A stretch of 29,458 bases of DNA from a virus. The notes under the pieces are model-generated. The model had not been told where the DNA came from, searched no databases, and saw only the letters and a program-made list of their open reading frames with translations. The position numbers and the translations under genes are program-made. The stretch spans positions 1-29,458 of the IMG/VR virus record IMGVR_UViG_3300030118_006141. The stretch is one strand, 5' to 3'. This document shows positions 1-10,134 of the stretch, piece after piece. The stretch's first letter is position 1, and the number at the start of each line of letters is the position of its first letter.

Positions 1-28
1 ATCGTTTGATTCTAATTATACTAGCCAT
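1..28 (-). CDS. Start of a phage structural gene (partial, runs off the window)
   Basis: Only nine codons are in the window, reading MASIIRIKR from an ATG at 28. The start is supported by a GGAGG ribosome-binding site at 40-44 (minus strand), 11 nt upstream and inside the end of the previous gene. Only one base separates it from the previous stop codon, as expected in this operon. From memory, MASIIRIKR-type N-termini belong to virion or tail-fibre-like proteins that follow the MADIKVRVGQQ-type gene in marine T4-like phages. The function is inferred from that resemblance and from context only. The rest of the gene is outside the window. Confidence 0.7.
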
Positions 29-29
29 T

Positions 30-260
30 TCAGAAATTTCCTCCGTTGATGTCTAAATTCTGTGCTGCACCTGGCGTTAATTCTAAAGTCGCATCAAATT
101 TATTGGTCGTGCCATTAAAAACAAGAACCATACCGTTTTGAAGGGTTCCTGGTATATTCACATCACTTAATTCTGCTAATGATAGGGTTTGAGCACCCGC
201 CAGTGATGAAATCACTTTTGTGGCACCTTGCTGTCCTACTCTGACTTTTATATCTGCCAT
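30..260 (-). CDS. Small virion/tail-fibre-type conserved protein, 76 aa
   Basis: A 76-residue protein starting MADIKVRVGQQ. It holds the segment LSDVNIPGTLQNGMVLVFNG (about residues 31-50) and ends in a short AQNLDINGG motif. This combination recurs, as I recall, at the N-terminus of fibre-like or small structural proteins of marine T4-like phages, where the 'LSDVN...NGMVLVYN' segment precedes variable fibre sequence. Here the protein stops right after it, so this is either the short stand-alone form or a detached head of a longer fibre. A perfect late promoter box lies 27 nt upstream. No strong Shine-Dalgarno sequence is visible. A structural role is an inference; I cannot name a T4 counterpart. 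Confidence 0.75.
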   Translation of the reverse strand: MADIKVRVGQQGATKVISSLAGAQTLSLAELSDVNIPGTLQNGMVLVFNGTTNKFDATLELTPGAAQNLDINGGNF

Positions 261-287
261 CTAGAAAATATATTCAGATCTAAAAAG

Positions 288-295
288 TATTTATA
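288..295 (-). promoter_or_regulatory. Late promoter box TATAAATA upstream of the 76-aa gene
   Basis: The minus strand reads TATAAATA exactly, 27 nt before the ATG at 260 and immediately after the stop of the 71-aa gene. This is the T4-type late promoter element recognised by the gp55/gp33-modified host polymerase. No -35 element is expected for this class. Confidence 0.75.
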
Positions 296-296
296 T

Positions 297-512
297 TTAC
301 TCTGACGTTATCTTTGAGGCAAGATCATTTAGTAAAGATTTTAGTTCTTTTAACTCTTTTTTCATCGCATCAATCTCTTCTTGTTTGATATCATTTCTCC
401 TTTTATCTTTAAGATAATTTTGATAGCCATTATAATCATGATTGATTATCGCTCCTGAATCACTATCACGAAAAAGGTTCTTGTGACCTTCCACTGGGAT
501 CATTTTATTCAT
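297..512 (-). CDS. Conserved small phage protein with C-terminal coiled coil, 71 aa
   Basis: A 71-residue protein. The N-terminal part has the segment VEGHKNLFRDSDSGAIINHD (about residues 7-26) followed by a tyrosine-rich GYQNYL. The C-terminal half (about residues 38-67) is a charged heptad-like helix rich in E, K and L, predicting a coiled coil. The 'VEGxxNLxRDxxSGAIIN' pattern is one I recognise as widespread in the structural clusters of marine T4-like phages, without a known function. Its ATG overlaps the stop of the preceding gene by four bases (ATGA), so the two are translationally coupled. A virion or assembly role is inferred from the neighbourhood only. Confidence 0.75.
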   Translation of the reverse strand: MNKMIPVEGHKNLFRDSDSGAIINHDYNGYQNYLKDKRRNDIKQEEIDAMKKELKELKSLLNDLASKITSE

Positions 513-943
513 TTTTTATCTAGATCTCTATCAATTTTATTGTTTGCATCTCTCTTAGATTGAATACCTGACCTCTCTAGATATTTCTTAAGCAAACTCT
601 TTAATCGTGCTCTTTTTGCACCAGGCACTAAATCACCTGGTCCTTCTTTTGCTATTTTATCATCTCTCCTATCTATGATTTCTTTTTGTCCTTTAAGTTT
701 TCTATTCTTTTTTTCTTTCTTACTTAAATCAGAAGATGGGGGCAATCCAAGGTATTGACGTTTAGTTCGTGACTTTGATGCATCAAAACCTCCAGTATCT
801 GCAAATGGACCTTTAGATTTTTTTGATTGCATTATCACTCCAGCAGCACCAATACCAGTCATTAAGGCAGGAAGAGCAAATTTACTTCCTGCTTTTAATC
901 CTAAAGCAGCAACACTTTCTTGAAATTGGTTAAATGTTTTCAT
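509..943 (-). CDS. Putative internal-head or virion protein with capsid-targeting-like N-terminus, 144 aa
   Basis: A 144-residue protein. It opens MKTFNQFQES, close to the MKTYQEFIAE targeting peptide of T4 internal head proteins IPI and IPIII, which the gp21 protease removes. Residues about 11-37 are small and hydrophobic (Ala/Gly/Leu) and could be a membrane-active or amphipathic helix. The remaining C-terminal part is strongly charged with many Lys and Arg, for instance KKEKKNRKLKGQK near residues 75-87. The start overlaps the stop of the DUF4815 gene (TAATG) and its stop overlaps the next start (ATGA). T4 internal proteins are likewise small, basic and cleaved, but this gene sits among baseplate genes, so a tail or injected-protein role is also possible. 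The protein is not assigned to a named family. Confidence 0.75.
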   Translation of the reverse strand: MKTFNQFQESVAALGLKAGSKFALPALMTGIGAAGVIMQSKKSKGPFADTGGFDASKSRTKRQYLGLPPSSDLSKKEKKNRKLKGQKEIIDRRDDKIAKEGPGDLVPGAKRARLKSLLKKYLERSGIQSKRDANNKIDRDLDKK

Positions 944-3900
944 TATGCTAATGCGATTGTCCTAAAGTCTTTTAGACGAACGGGAACTGATTCGTTCGTT
1001 GAAGTCATGACAATTTTAATAACAAATCCATTAAACTCCTCTAAATCATCAACAGAGAATTGATATTCAGAAAATTCATTAAACCCATTTGGTGCAACAA
1101 ATGCATCTGGTCTACCATCATTTAATGAGGTATCAATAATTTCATTTCCAAAACCATCACCAGTTGTGTCAGTCATATTTTTAAAACCAGGAAATGGTCT
1201 ATAAGTTTGTGATACTTCACTAGAATCAAAACTGAATAAACGATAGAATACTCTGAAATCTGCTTCTGGTTCTCTGCTTGCTGCGACAAGAACTTTTAGT
1301 GAAGTAGCAGGATTCTTTAATGTCACTGGTTTTGATACAAATACAGAACCATGTGGATCATCTCTTAGAGATTTAACTCTTTCATCAGTTGCATAATTGT
1401 CTTCGCCAATAGGATTGTTTATTTTATTTCTACCTAGAATAAAGATAGAATTTTTAACATCTAATACAGGTGATAAATTAGAATCGGCAGATGACATGTC
1501 AACATTTAAAGTTAATGATTTATTTTTAGGTAAATTTTGTAATCTTTCACTTTCATTCTTAACAGATGCAACTAATCTTGGAGTTGGGAAAAATGTTGTT
1601 TCATTTAAAGTTGTTGGACTAAAACCTTGATCTATAAATGAAATTTCGTTTCCACCAGCACTAGTTCCACTAACTGTTCTTATAAATGAGTTAACATTTG
1701 TTGATTTGCCAGGTGTGATAACGTTCAATTGTGCTGAAATAGAACTGAACTGATGATTTTGCGATACGTGAACACTCTTTCCACCAATCGCTTTTTCATT
1801 TGTAAAACATAATAAAGCATCATCTGTTCTTTCAGGTGCTAAATTAGCTACATCAACTTTTAAGAAATAATTATCAATATTATTATCAAATGAAGCAGTA
1901 TCAGCAGTATCAAATGTTGTATTAATACCAACAAGAGATATTCCACTTGCTTCATAAGTTTGAATATCTGATCCAACATCATGTGATACTGGTGTTGTTC
2001 CAAATTGTCCTCTAACAATTGTTAATTTGCCAGTTCCAACTACATATGAAACGATCTCACTTCCTATTAAAGCAGAACCTCTATCTGTAGTAATACCATT
2101 AAAACTAGTAAATGGCGTTACATCAGCGTTAGCGATTTCAACAGATGTTGTATCAGGAGCTAATGCAGATGTTGTTTGCACTTTAACAGTATCAGGTTTT
2201 ACATTTTGAACCACAACTTTATTATTTCCACCATGATGAGCATGATTATATTGTGTAACTTCAAATACATCGCCCGTATTTAATTCACCATTAATTGCTG
2301 ATGATGCAACGGTTGCCTCTGAAGGATCTGTTGTATCAATAACTGATGGATTAGTATTATTTGAATCATATTTTACAAGTTTACGACCAGTTGTAAATTG
2401 TGATCCTTGAACATCAGTTAAAAATACAGTATCAAATTGAGAATTGATTGCTGATACTGAGCATTTAAATCCAGCACCACTAGTAATATCAGTATCATTA
2501 GCGTTATCAATTGTTAATACATCACCAACTTGATATCCAGTTCCAAGAGTAGTGATAGTGATTGCACTTATTGCACCATCAACTCCATCCACTGTGCCTA
2601 CTGTAATTGTAGCAACAGCACCAGATCCACTTCCTGTTAAAGATTTAAGAGGAACACCAAGTATTGTGCCACCAGAACCAGGATATCCACTACCTTTATT
2701 AATGATAGTAGTCGAAGATCCACTGTCAATAGGTGCTCCTTGTCCTTCAATAATACCTGTTATTGCAGAATCCTCTGCAACTGTCTGTCCGAGTCCATTA
2801 GCTTGGGATACTTTTTGACCGATTGCTAAATTAGCATCAGTGCATAGTGTTCCTGATACACCAACTTTAAGTTTTCTAGGTAATGTTCGTATCGGATTAT
2901 CAGGAAGTTTCTGAGTATTTAAATTACCAGGATTGATTGGTGTGTTATAGAACGTTGCAGTTCCAGAACTTACGAATGATGCCTTACGTAACTTAAAGCA
3001 CAAATCTTCATATTGACTTGGTGTCCAAATCGTACCATTCTGTGATTTAAATAGACTTCCACCAATATATTGTTTTGATACAACAACATCCTCAACATCA
3101 GGTAAGACAGTTGATTTAACGGTCTTTTCACCCATTCGAGCAACCCACATTTCATACAAATCAGATGCTGGTGATAATATTACAATTGCATATTCTCGAT
3201 TAGGTTCCAAATAAACAGGAGATGGGAAACTGATAGTAGTTGGCACTGATGCGTCATCAGATATGTTTACCTGATTTGGATTCAGTGCTACTTGTGCATA
3301 ATCCTGAACAAGGAACCTTGTAGGTGTACCTAATTCTACATGTCTAAGTTCAATATAAACTTTAGTATTAGGATCTTTTGATGCAAAGAATAAATCAAAA
3401 GATGTCAAAAATGCTCCTGTCTCATCAACTCTAAATGATTGAGCTAGTGGATCTCTATAAGGTGCCTCAAAAAATTCTGTGTCTGAGGAAGAATTAACAT
3501 TAACAGTTACATTTACTTCATTTGGTCTCTGAGGAGGTGCTGGAGGGTTTCTAACACCAACAGTATCTGTTGTTTGAGTTAATATGGTTCCTGTGCCTGT
3601 AAACACACCTGTAGCGTCACTGGCCAGTGCTGTAGCACCTGGTAATTGTATTGTGCCTTCAGAGGCTGCTGTTACTTTAAATGTTTTTGTCCCAGATCTG
3701 AATAATACAGGTGGTTGAGGAACAGCATTTGCATTTCTAAAGAAGAATGAACCAATTAAATCACCCCAGTTATCTGATATAAGATTAACATTTGTGATTC
3801 TAGCAACAGCACCACTTTTCTCCCCAATTACCAACGCACCTTTTACAAAATACCCAAAGTATTGCTCATCATTTGCTAACGCAGCAATATCAACGTTTAA

Positions 3901-6900
3901 TAATTTTGAAGTTGCAGAATAATTAGCTGACGGTGCTGGTCTTGTATTATCATATGGATCAACTGAATATTCTTCAACTAAGACTGATGGTGATCCTAAT
4001 CCTGCTCCCACATCAGGTCTTGTAGTGTCACCAAACTTATGATTCGGTCTTTGTATTCTAACATAACCTATCACTGGATCATCACCGAGACTAACAAGTT
4101 CAACTCTTGCATTTTCAAAAACAGTAAATGAACCTGATACCATTTCTATTTCACTAAGTTTTGGAACAATATCTGGTGAACCACTATCAAGATAATGAAA
4201 ATGTCTTGTTGCTGGTTTTAATCCACTTGCATTAAAGGCAACATTTCTTGATCTCATGAATGGATCGATTTGACTATCAACTTTTACACTCTCTACATAA
4301 TCAAATTCTCTACTTGGACCTTCAAGAGTATTTGTGAAACTTCTTTCAACTCTTTGTCTAGTTGTAATAGTTGTTGTTGTTACTCTTTCTCGATGATTTC
4401 CTTCAAATATATCTTGATCAGCTTGTATTGTGTTATTTGATACATTAACATCAGTGCTACTAGTTGTTGTATTTGAGACAACATTCGCACTCTCAACCCA
4501 TCTAGCACCAGTTGATTCATTTCTAAAATTATCAACATAGATTGTTCTCGTCCAATTATCTGATGGTGGATCTAAAACCACTGCTCCCGCAAACGTTATA
4601 ACATTAAATGGGTTAACGTTTTCCACTCTTGTTGCTTGTGGTTGATCGATCCAATCAATTTCACTATAATCAAGAGTAATTAAATCACCTGTTTTTTTAC
4701 AATTTCCATCAAGTAATTGTAAATTTGAATTTAAATCTGCAGAAGCAACATCAATACTAGGATTTAATGCTAATTCTGCTCTTATAGACCAAAAATCAAC
4801 TGCACTTATAAGTTCTCTGTTTATAGTATCAACATCACATCTAGAACCTCCATCAGCATTAAAGTTTATGAAACTTCTATTTTTAAAGTTATTAACTGCA
4901 AAACCAGTTTTGAAACGATTTAGACCATCTTGATCTTTAACTTCAAGTGATTTAGTATCTAATTCAAGGGCACTTAATGAGGTCATTTCCTCTAAATTTT
5001 CAATTCTCTTTTCCAAAGCACCAATATCTCTCATCGTAAAACGACGATTATCAAACATCCTTATTTCAGGTTCTTTAACAACATCATAGAGATATGGGGG
5101 AAGTGTAATTTGTGCAACCGCCATCATATTTCCAACCTCTGTTGGAGGAACGGGAGTCTCAGAGGATTGACCTTTAATTAATTTTACTTGCTCAAATTCA
5201 TTAATTACAAGTTTATCAATACGAGGAAGATAGAAACCATAACCAACGATTGAACTTTCATTTGGTGTGATAACAAAAGGATTAGTTTCTTCAAATTCAC
5301 GACTACTAAATGCAAAAGGTGATTGATTAGGATACACACTTGTTTCGCTAAATTCCTTAACTCTTGGTCTTAAATCTAAAACATCTGTTGCCCTTTCTCT
5401 TCCAATTAATGGTATGTCATTCGTATATCTATCAGAAGTATATGAATTAACACTGAATAAATCACCTTTATTTCCTATTGGAACTTGATACTGGTCAAAC
5501 ACAACTAATAAGCGTTTTGCAGGTATCCCAGATTTATCCTTTCTAATTATTCTAGAATAATCTGATATTTGTCTTGTATGACCTTTATCTAAAAGATAAT
5601 TATCAGTCCTGTCTATATAATTTCCGTTGACAATACCTTGTAAGTTAGAAGCGATTGAAGATTCTTTAAATGTTACCTTTTCACCCTTAGTAAATCGATT
5701 TGCATTTAAATAAACAAAATCAATAGAATCTGGATTCCTTGCGACAATTTGTCCAATCGCTCTACTTTCTTCACCAATTACTTTTTCTCCAATAACCGTT
5801 GCTGTATCTAAACTTAATCCTGAAACAAATTTTAATTTATCAAAAACTGGTTTAGAAGTATTTTTTGATTCATATATGGCAACTACTTTACATACATCAG
5901 GATTATCAAGAGAAATTTCTTTATCCTCTACTCTTAATCCATAAGCATTACTTTGAGTTAAATTACCATTTGTAGATATACCAGCAGTTCTTGTAATTTC
6001 AAGTTGTCTACTCCTAACATAATTTTTAGATTTGCTAGTAAGTCCAATTTTTTTGAGAGTAACATTTACCGTACATGATACGTTTTGTTGCACTAGACCT
6101 GTAAACGTAACATCATTACCATCATTTGAGACAATAACTTTGTCAGATGTTAATGGTTCAGTAGCTGAAAATGAAGAGTTGAAATTTGTGTCTGCAGTAT
6201 CATAAGTAATTGTATATTTTTCAGCATCAAATGGTTCAAAGAAAGCACTTGTAATACCAGAACTTGCATCTAAAGCATCACTTGATGAAATTGATAGGGT
6301 GCCAGAAGCAGTAGTAGATTTACCAGTTACCTGTGTTGTGATTATTAGATTAGAATTGGAAGAGTTTAAATTAGAAACATTTTTTCTAGGTAATCTAGTA
6401 AATAATCCAGCATCTCTTATATTTGATATAAGAGGAATTCTAACTCTAAATGTTCCAGTTGTTGTTCCTGCACCTAAAACTCCACCTGAATTAACATTTT
6501 CTACATTTGGAGTTTCAACTAAAGTAAGTGTTTTACCATTATTACTTATATTAGATATACGATTAAATACTGGTTCATCAAACCCGCCATGACTATAAGA
6601 TATAACTGCGTCAGTTGTAATACCAACTTTTCCAGCAAAATTTCGACCAGGAATAGATGCAGTGTCTGTATTAGCATCAACTGATACTACATTTAAATTG
6701 TCTGAAGGTGAAAATCCTGGTAATATACGATCATACAGAACTGAGTCTGCTACAAAACTAGTTACTATACCAGATAGTCCACCAGTGTTATTAGTTACGT
6801 TTATACTATCTTGATGGACAGATTTAATGTCAAATACGTTATAAGCATTAACTTTTATAACAGATGATTTAGTATCAATTGTTTTTTCATTAAAAATTAA

Positions 6901-8496
6901 TTTTTCTCCAACCATGAACGTACCAGTGGTTCCAGATACATTTAATTCATCTACACCACTTGTATTAGGAGTCTCTGCTAGATATCCAATCGCACCACTA
7001 GATAATCCTCTTACTCTAGTCCCCTTTACTAGGGTTGTATCTATGTTTGATACTTTTAAAGTGGTATATGTTTGAATATCATATAGATGCAAATCAAACT
7101 GTGTTGAGGAATCACTATAAGATGCATCTGTTACACCAAATGAATATACTCTTGCTTGACCTATCTTTATACCAGTCCCTTCTGATACTGTTGTTGAATT
7201 TCTCCTCTGATTATAAAGTTCAACAATATTTGTTCCATCAGATCCGCCCAAATTAATATATGGTGTTCCAAAAACATTGTTTACTCTTAATAAACTTCCC
7301 ATACTAAAAGGAATTGAAGCAGCATCTATGTTTTTTACATCTCTTGGTTTAGGAACATCTATTACTGTTGTGTTAGGCAAAGATACATCAAATCCTCTTA
7401 CATAAGCTTTACCAGGTGATAATTTAACACACATGGTATCTTCTGAGGGTTTATTACCTTGATCTGTTAACTGATTTTCAGTATATAATCCGTTTGACTC
7501 TATCTCATCATTTAATGAATTTTGCAAATTAACACGGAATGGTTCAACAGCGTAGTTACCTGATTCATCAAATGTTCTTTTTGCAAAATATTTTTTAATT
7601 TCCGAATAAACAGTTGTATCTTGTATCTTTTTCTCTTCACCTTCTCTTATTCTGTATAATTCTACGAAACTAGTATCATTTTTGTCAGTTAACGCTTTTT
7701 TAGTTAATTTGGCAGTAATCTTAAATCTATCAGCACCAGGTGCTGCAAAATTAGTAAAACCTTTTGCATTATCATATAATGAAGAATCATCATTTGCATT
7801 TACTATTTCTTCAATTATATCTAATCCAACTCTATATGATGGTTTAGGATTATATGGATCTAATATTATAAAAGATGATGGAACATCTATGAAATGACCA
7901 CGCACAAAATATACACCCTCACTAATACCAAATCCTGAACCTGTTGCTGATGCATTTTCTAAAGATAATGTCAATACAGTTTCACCTATGTTTATGGTAG
8001 TATTACCATAAGTTAAACTTTCCTCAAGTATTAAAATTTCTCCATCAGGAAAGGCAACACTTTCTTTATTTGTTCCTGATGTATTATATTTTACAAATAT
8101 TGTTGGTTCTTCTACTCCTTCGTTTGGTGGGAGAACATAATTTTTTATAGTTGCTACAATACCTGAATTTTGACCTCTAACTCTTGTACCTTTTCCATTA
8201 TTCTTTGAAATTAAATTATCTAAGTAAATTGAAACATCAATACCAAGATGAGATGAATTTATTTTACAAGAAAAGTAAGATTTGTCACAATCTATATTAC
8301 CAGGTATGACCATCGAACCTTCTTTGAAAATATGTTTTCCAAAATTTTCAACTTGATTTTGTAATATAGACTGCAACCCAGATAATTCTCTTGCTTGCAC
8401 TGGTTTACCAGGTTTGAAAAGAATTTTGTAAAAGTTTTTCGCCTTATCAAAGTCGTCATAATAAGGACTTATATTTAAATTTGTCTTTTGTGGCAT
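943..8496 (-). CDS. Giant DUF4815-type baseplate/tail-fibre structural protein, 2,517 aa
   Basis: A single open frame of 2,517 residues. The N-terminus (about 1-70) has the signature FYKILFKPGKPVQARELSGL and an 'HIFKEGSMVIPGN' turn, which I recognise as the DUF4815 family of phage tail or baseplate-peripheral proteins. Around residues 1150-1175 is a short coiled coil (RDIGALEKRIENLEEMTSL). Near 1680-1780 there is a beta-rich module starting DPLAQSF that includes SPVYLEPNREYAIVILSP. Around 1930-1990 are two GxGY-type repeats (NKGSGY, TLGTGY). The C-terminus ends with a typical 'VPVRLKDFRTIAL'. It follows gp8 with a one-base gap and is probably co-translated. Its place matches the T4 gp9/gp10 or fibre-attachment region, so a role in the outer baseplate or short fibres is likely. 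No T4 orthologue can be named with confidence. Confidence 0.88.
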   Translation of the reverse strand: MPQKTNLNISPYYDDFDKAKNFYKILFKPGKPVQARELSGLQSILQNQVENFGKHIFKEGSMVIPGNIDCDKSYFSCKINSSHLGIDVSIYLDNLISKNNGKGTRVRGQNSGIVATIKNYVLPPNEGVEEPTIFVKYNTSGTNKESVAFPDGEILILEESLTYGNTTINIGETVLTLSLENASATGSGFGISEGVYFVRGHFIDVPSSFIILDPYNPKPSYRVGLDIIEEIVNANDDSSLYDNAKGFTNFAAPGADRFKITAKLTKKALTDKNDTSFVELYRIREGEEKKIQDTTVYSEIKKYFAKRTFDESGNYAVEPFRVNLQNSLNDEIESNGLYTENQLTDQGNKPSEDTMCVKLSPGKAYVRGFDVSLPNTTVIDVPKPRDVKNIDAASIPFSMGSLLRVNNVFGTPYINLGGSDGTNIVELYNQRRNSTTVSEGTGIKIGQARVYSFGVTDASYSDSSTQFDLHLYDIQTYTTLKVSNIDTTLVKGTRVRGLSSGAIGYLAETPNTSGVDELNVSGTTGTFMVGEKLIFNEKTIDTKSSVIKVNAYNVFDIKSVHQDSINVTNNTGGLSGIVTSFVADSVLYDRILPGFSPSDNLNVVSVDANTDTASIPGRNFAGKVGITTDAVISYSHGGFDEPVFNRISNISNNGKTLTLVETPNVENVNSGGVLGAGTTTGTFRVRIPLISNIRDAGLFTRLPRKNVSNLNSSNSNLIITTQVTGKSTTASGTLSISSSDALDASSGITSAFFEPFDAEKYTITYDTADTNFNSSFSATEPLTSDKVIVSNDGNDVTFTGLVQQNVSCTVNVTLKKIGLTSKSKNYVRSRQLEITRTAGISTNGNLTQSNAYGLRVEDKEISLDNPDVCKVVAIYESKNTSKPVFDKLKFVSGLSLDTATVIGEKVIGEESRAIGQIVARNPDSIDFVYLNANRFTKGEKVTFKESSIASNLQGIVNGNYIDRTDNYLLDKGHTRQISDYSRIIRKDKSGIPAKRLLVVFDQYQVPIGNKGDLFSVNSYTSDRYTNDIPLIGRERATDVLDLRPRVKEFSETSVYPNQSPFAFSSREFEETNPFVITPNESSIVGYGFYLPRIDKLVINEFEQVKLIKGQSSETPVPPTEVGNMMAVAQITLPPYLYDVVKEPEIRMFDNRRFTMRDIGALEKRIENLEEMTSLSALELDTKSLEVKDQDGLNRFKTGFAVNNFKNRSFINFNADGGSRCDVDTINRELISAVDFWSIRAELALNPSIDVASADLNSNLQLLDGNCKKTGDLITLDYSEIDWIDQPQATRVENVNPFNVITFAGAVVLDPPSDNWTRTIYVDNFRNESTGARWVESANVVSNTTTSSTDVNVSNNTIQADQDIFEGNHRERVTTTTITTRQRVERSFTNTLEGPSREFDYVESVKVDSQIDPFMRSRNVAFNASGLKPATRHFHYLDSGSPDIVPKLSEIEMVSGSFTVFENARVELVSLGDDPVIGYVRIQRPNHKFGDTTRPDVGAGLGSPSVLVEEYSVDPYDNTRPAPSANYSATSKLLNVDIAALANDEQYFGYFVKGALVIGEKSGAVARITNVNLISDNWGDLIGSFFFRNANAVPQPPVLFRSGTKTFKVTAASEGTIQLPGATALASDATGVFTGTGTILTQTTDTVGVRNPPAPPQRPNEVNVTVNVNSSSDTEFFEAPYRDPLAQSFRVDETGAFLTSFDLFFASKDPNTKVYIELRHVELGTPTRFLVQDYAQVALNPNQVNISDDASVPTTISFPSPVYLEPNREYAIVILSPASDLYEMWVARMGEKTVKSTVLPDVEDVVVSKQYIGGSLFKSQNGTIWTPSQYEDLCFKLRKASFVSSGTATFYNTPINPGNLNTQKLPDNPIRTLPRKLKVGVSGTLCTDANLAIGQKVSQANGLGQTVAEDSAITGIIEGQGAPIDSGSSTTIINKGSGYPGSGGTILGVPLKSLTGSGSGAVATITVGTVDGVDGAISAITITTLGTGYQVGDVLTIDNANDTDITSGAGFKCSVSAINSQFDTVFLTDVQGSQFTTGRKLVKYDSNNTNPSVIDTTDPSEATVASSAINGELNTGDVFEVTQYNHAHHGGNNKVVVQNVKPDTVKVQTTSALAPDTTSVEIANADVTPFTSFNGITTDRGSALIGSEIVSYVVGTGKLTIVRGQFGTTPVSHDVGSDIQTYEASGISLVGINTTFDTADTASFDNNIDNYFLKVDVANLAPERTDDALLCFTNEKAIGGKSVHVSQNHQFSSISAQLNVITPGKSTNVNSFIRTVSGTSAGGNEISFIDQGFSPTTLNETTFFPTPRLVASVKNESERLQNLPKNKSLTLNVDMSSADSNLSPVLDVKNSIFILGRNKINNPIGEDNYATDERVKSLRDDPHGSVFVSKPVTLKNPATSLKVLVAASREPEADFRVFYRLFSFDSSEVSQTYRPFPGFKNMTDTTGDGFGNEIIDTSLNDGRPDAFVAPNGFNEFSEYQFSVDDLEEFNGFVIKIVMTSTNESVPVRLKDFRTIALA

Positions 8497-8497
8497 T

Positions 8498-10081
8498 TTA
8501 GAACTCTAATACGATTTTAATGTCCTCTTTTTGACGGAGACTTCTGTTGATTTCAGGTCTGTTATCCAAATAGATAATTTGTCCCGACCCTTTATTTATC
8601 TCTGAATCAGATAACCCTGCTTGAAATCTAGTTCCTAAATTGATTAATTGGGCACCAGATGGGTTAGTTGTAATACCTGAAAATGCAATTTCAACTTTTC
8701 CAGAAAATCCAGATGATGAACCATTTATATCATTAATAATAGAACCAGTTTCAAATTGATATATCCTTCCAGTTGTATTCACACCAACTTCATCAGTATG
8801 ATCAAATGTTGTATCATTAAAATATAATGATCGATCCCTAAAATATTTAAGGACTCTAGTGGTTTCATCATAAGAACTTACATATCCCTTTGCAACTTTT
8901 CCGTCATTAGGAGGGATTGTAAGTTTTTGAGTTATTTCTTCACCAATTTTAGGTGGAACACTTGTGTTACTAAATTCTTGTAATTTAATTGCTTGTAATG
9001 AAGAAAAGGTATTGTCTGTATATACAACATCACTATCAATTTTAGTGGGATTCTTAACTATACCTACTTGTGAAAATGTGGTATCTACAGGAAAATCTTT
9101 AGTAGAATCATCAAATCTTGCATAAAGAAGCACTTTATCAGTTCCCAATTCACTATAAATATCATCTCCATGACCTCTAGCTGGTGGAATAATGGGGATT
9201 AATTTTGCCTTTACATCTGCATTATTATTATAAGTTGATAAATCAACACGAGCCCATGTATATCCTTTACCTCCTGCACTTACGGTAACATTAGTTATTT
9301 TTCCATCTTCTATATCAATTCTTGCTCTTCCTCCAGTGCCATCACCTACAATATCTACTTCTGCACCCACTACATCAGGGGCATATTTATTACCAGAGTT
9401 TTCAATAAAAATGTGCTTTATTTGATTTGAATTGATATTAGAATTACCATTTTCACGCACTGCTCTTATCTGTGCATCAGTGCTTGTTGACCAATTATTT
9501 GGAACTGTTATAAATTCAGTTGAATCAAACTTAATAGTATCACTAGAAGGGACAGTAAATAAGTACTTCCATACATAACCATCACCACTGTTACCTGCTT
9601 TTGATGGTTCTGTACCTTCAAAGGTTGGTTCATCCTGTGAAACGTTACCTAGTGGATTAGAACCTGTAGAACCGTTATCAATGCAAATATAAACTTTTAG
9701 TTCAGAAGTTACAACATAATAATTTGCATCATATAATCGTGTTGCCGATGAATTTGGACTTGGACTTGATGCACTATAATCATCCCTATAAATTTCATAT
9801 CTTGTTCCCTGAACCCATTCTATTCTCCTTATCAATCTTCTAATGTTAGCAGATGATACTTTTTTACCGAACATCATCGTGTCACCTGCATGCCTTCGAT
9901 ATGAAAAACTATCAGATGGTGCTGGTGTGTTTATATTCCATTCATCAGATCTACCAAACCCATTTTCTTTAGGATTTGTTAAACCTAAAAAGACATAATA
10001 AGAATTATTTGTATCTTGTACGGAATTTACAAAATTATTTGCATTCAAAATTCTGAATTGATCAGTAATAATAGCTGACAT
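8498..10081 (-). CDS. 8: Baseplate wedge subunit gp8-like protein, 527 aa
   Basis: A 527-residue protein that I recognise as a T4 gp8-type wedge component. The N-terminus has FRILNANNFVNSVQD followed by YYVFLGLTNP, then WVQGTRYEIYRDDYS, LYDANYYVVTSELKVYICID and GDGYVWKYLFTV. These 'vYvc.. / gy.WkYLy' elements are the most conserved part of the family. T4 gp8 is 334 residues, so this copy is longer; the extra length comes partly from a GxGY beta segment (NSGNKY and AGGKGY, about residues 230-275). In T4 gp8 is a dimer on the wedge contacting gp7, gp10 and gp6. The gene has its own late promoter box 28 nt upstream and is followed one base later by the DUF4815 gene. Confidence 0.88.
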   Translation of the reverse strand: MSAIITDQFRILNANNFVNSVQDTNNSYYVFLGLTNPKENGFGRSDEWNINTPAPSDSFSYRRHAGDTMMFGKKVSSANIRRLIRRIEWVQGTRYEIYRDDYSASSPSPNSSATRLYDANYYVVTSELKVYICIDNGSTGSNPLGNVSQDEPTFEGTEPSKAGNSGDGYVWKYLFTVPSSDTIKFDSTEFITVPNNWSTSTDAQIRAVRENGNSNINSNQIKHIFIENSGNKYAPDVVGAEVDIVGDGTGGRARIDIEDGKITNVTVSAGGKGYTWARVDLSTYNNNADVKAKLIPIIPPARGHGDDIYSELGTDKVLLYARFDDSTKDFPVDTTFSQVGIVKNPTKIDSDVVYTDNTFSSLQAIKLQEFSNTSVPPKIGEEITQKLTIPPNDGKVAKGYVSSYDETTRVLKYFRDRSLYFNDTTFDHTDEVGVNTTGRIYQFETGSIINDINGSSSGFSGKVEIAFSGITTNPSGAQLINLGTRFQAGLSDSEINKGSGQIIYLDNRPEINRSLRQKEDIKIVLEF

Positions 10082-10109
10082 CTGTAACTGAGTATCTTAC
10101 TTTTCTTTC

Positions 10110-10117
10110 TATTTATA
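10110..10117 (-). promoter_or_regulatory. Late promoter box TATAAATA upstream of gp8
   Basis: An exact TATAAATA on the minus strand, in the 53-bp gap between the giant gene and gp8, 28 nt before the gp8 ATG. It restarts transcription after a 13.6-kb gene. No terminator-like hairpin was seen in the gap. Confidence 0.8.
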
Positions 10118-10134
10118 GTGATTTTGGCATCAAG

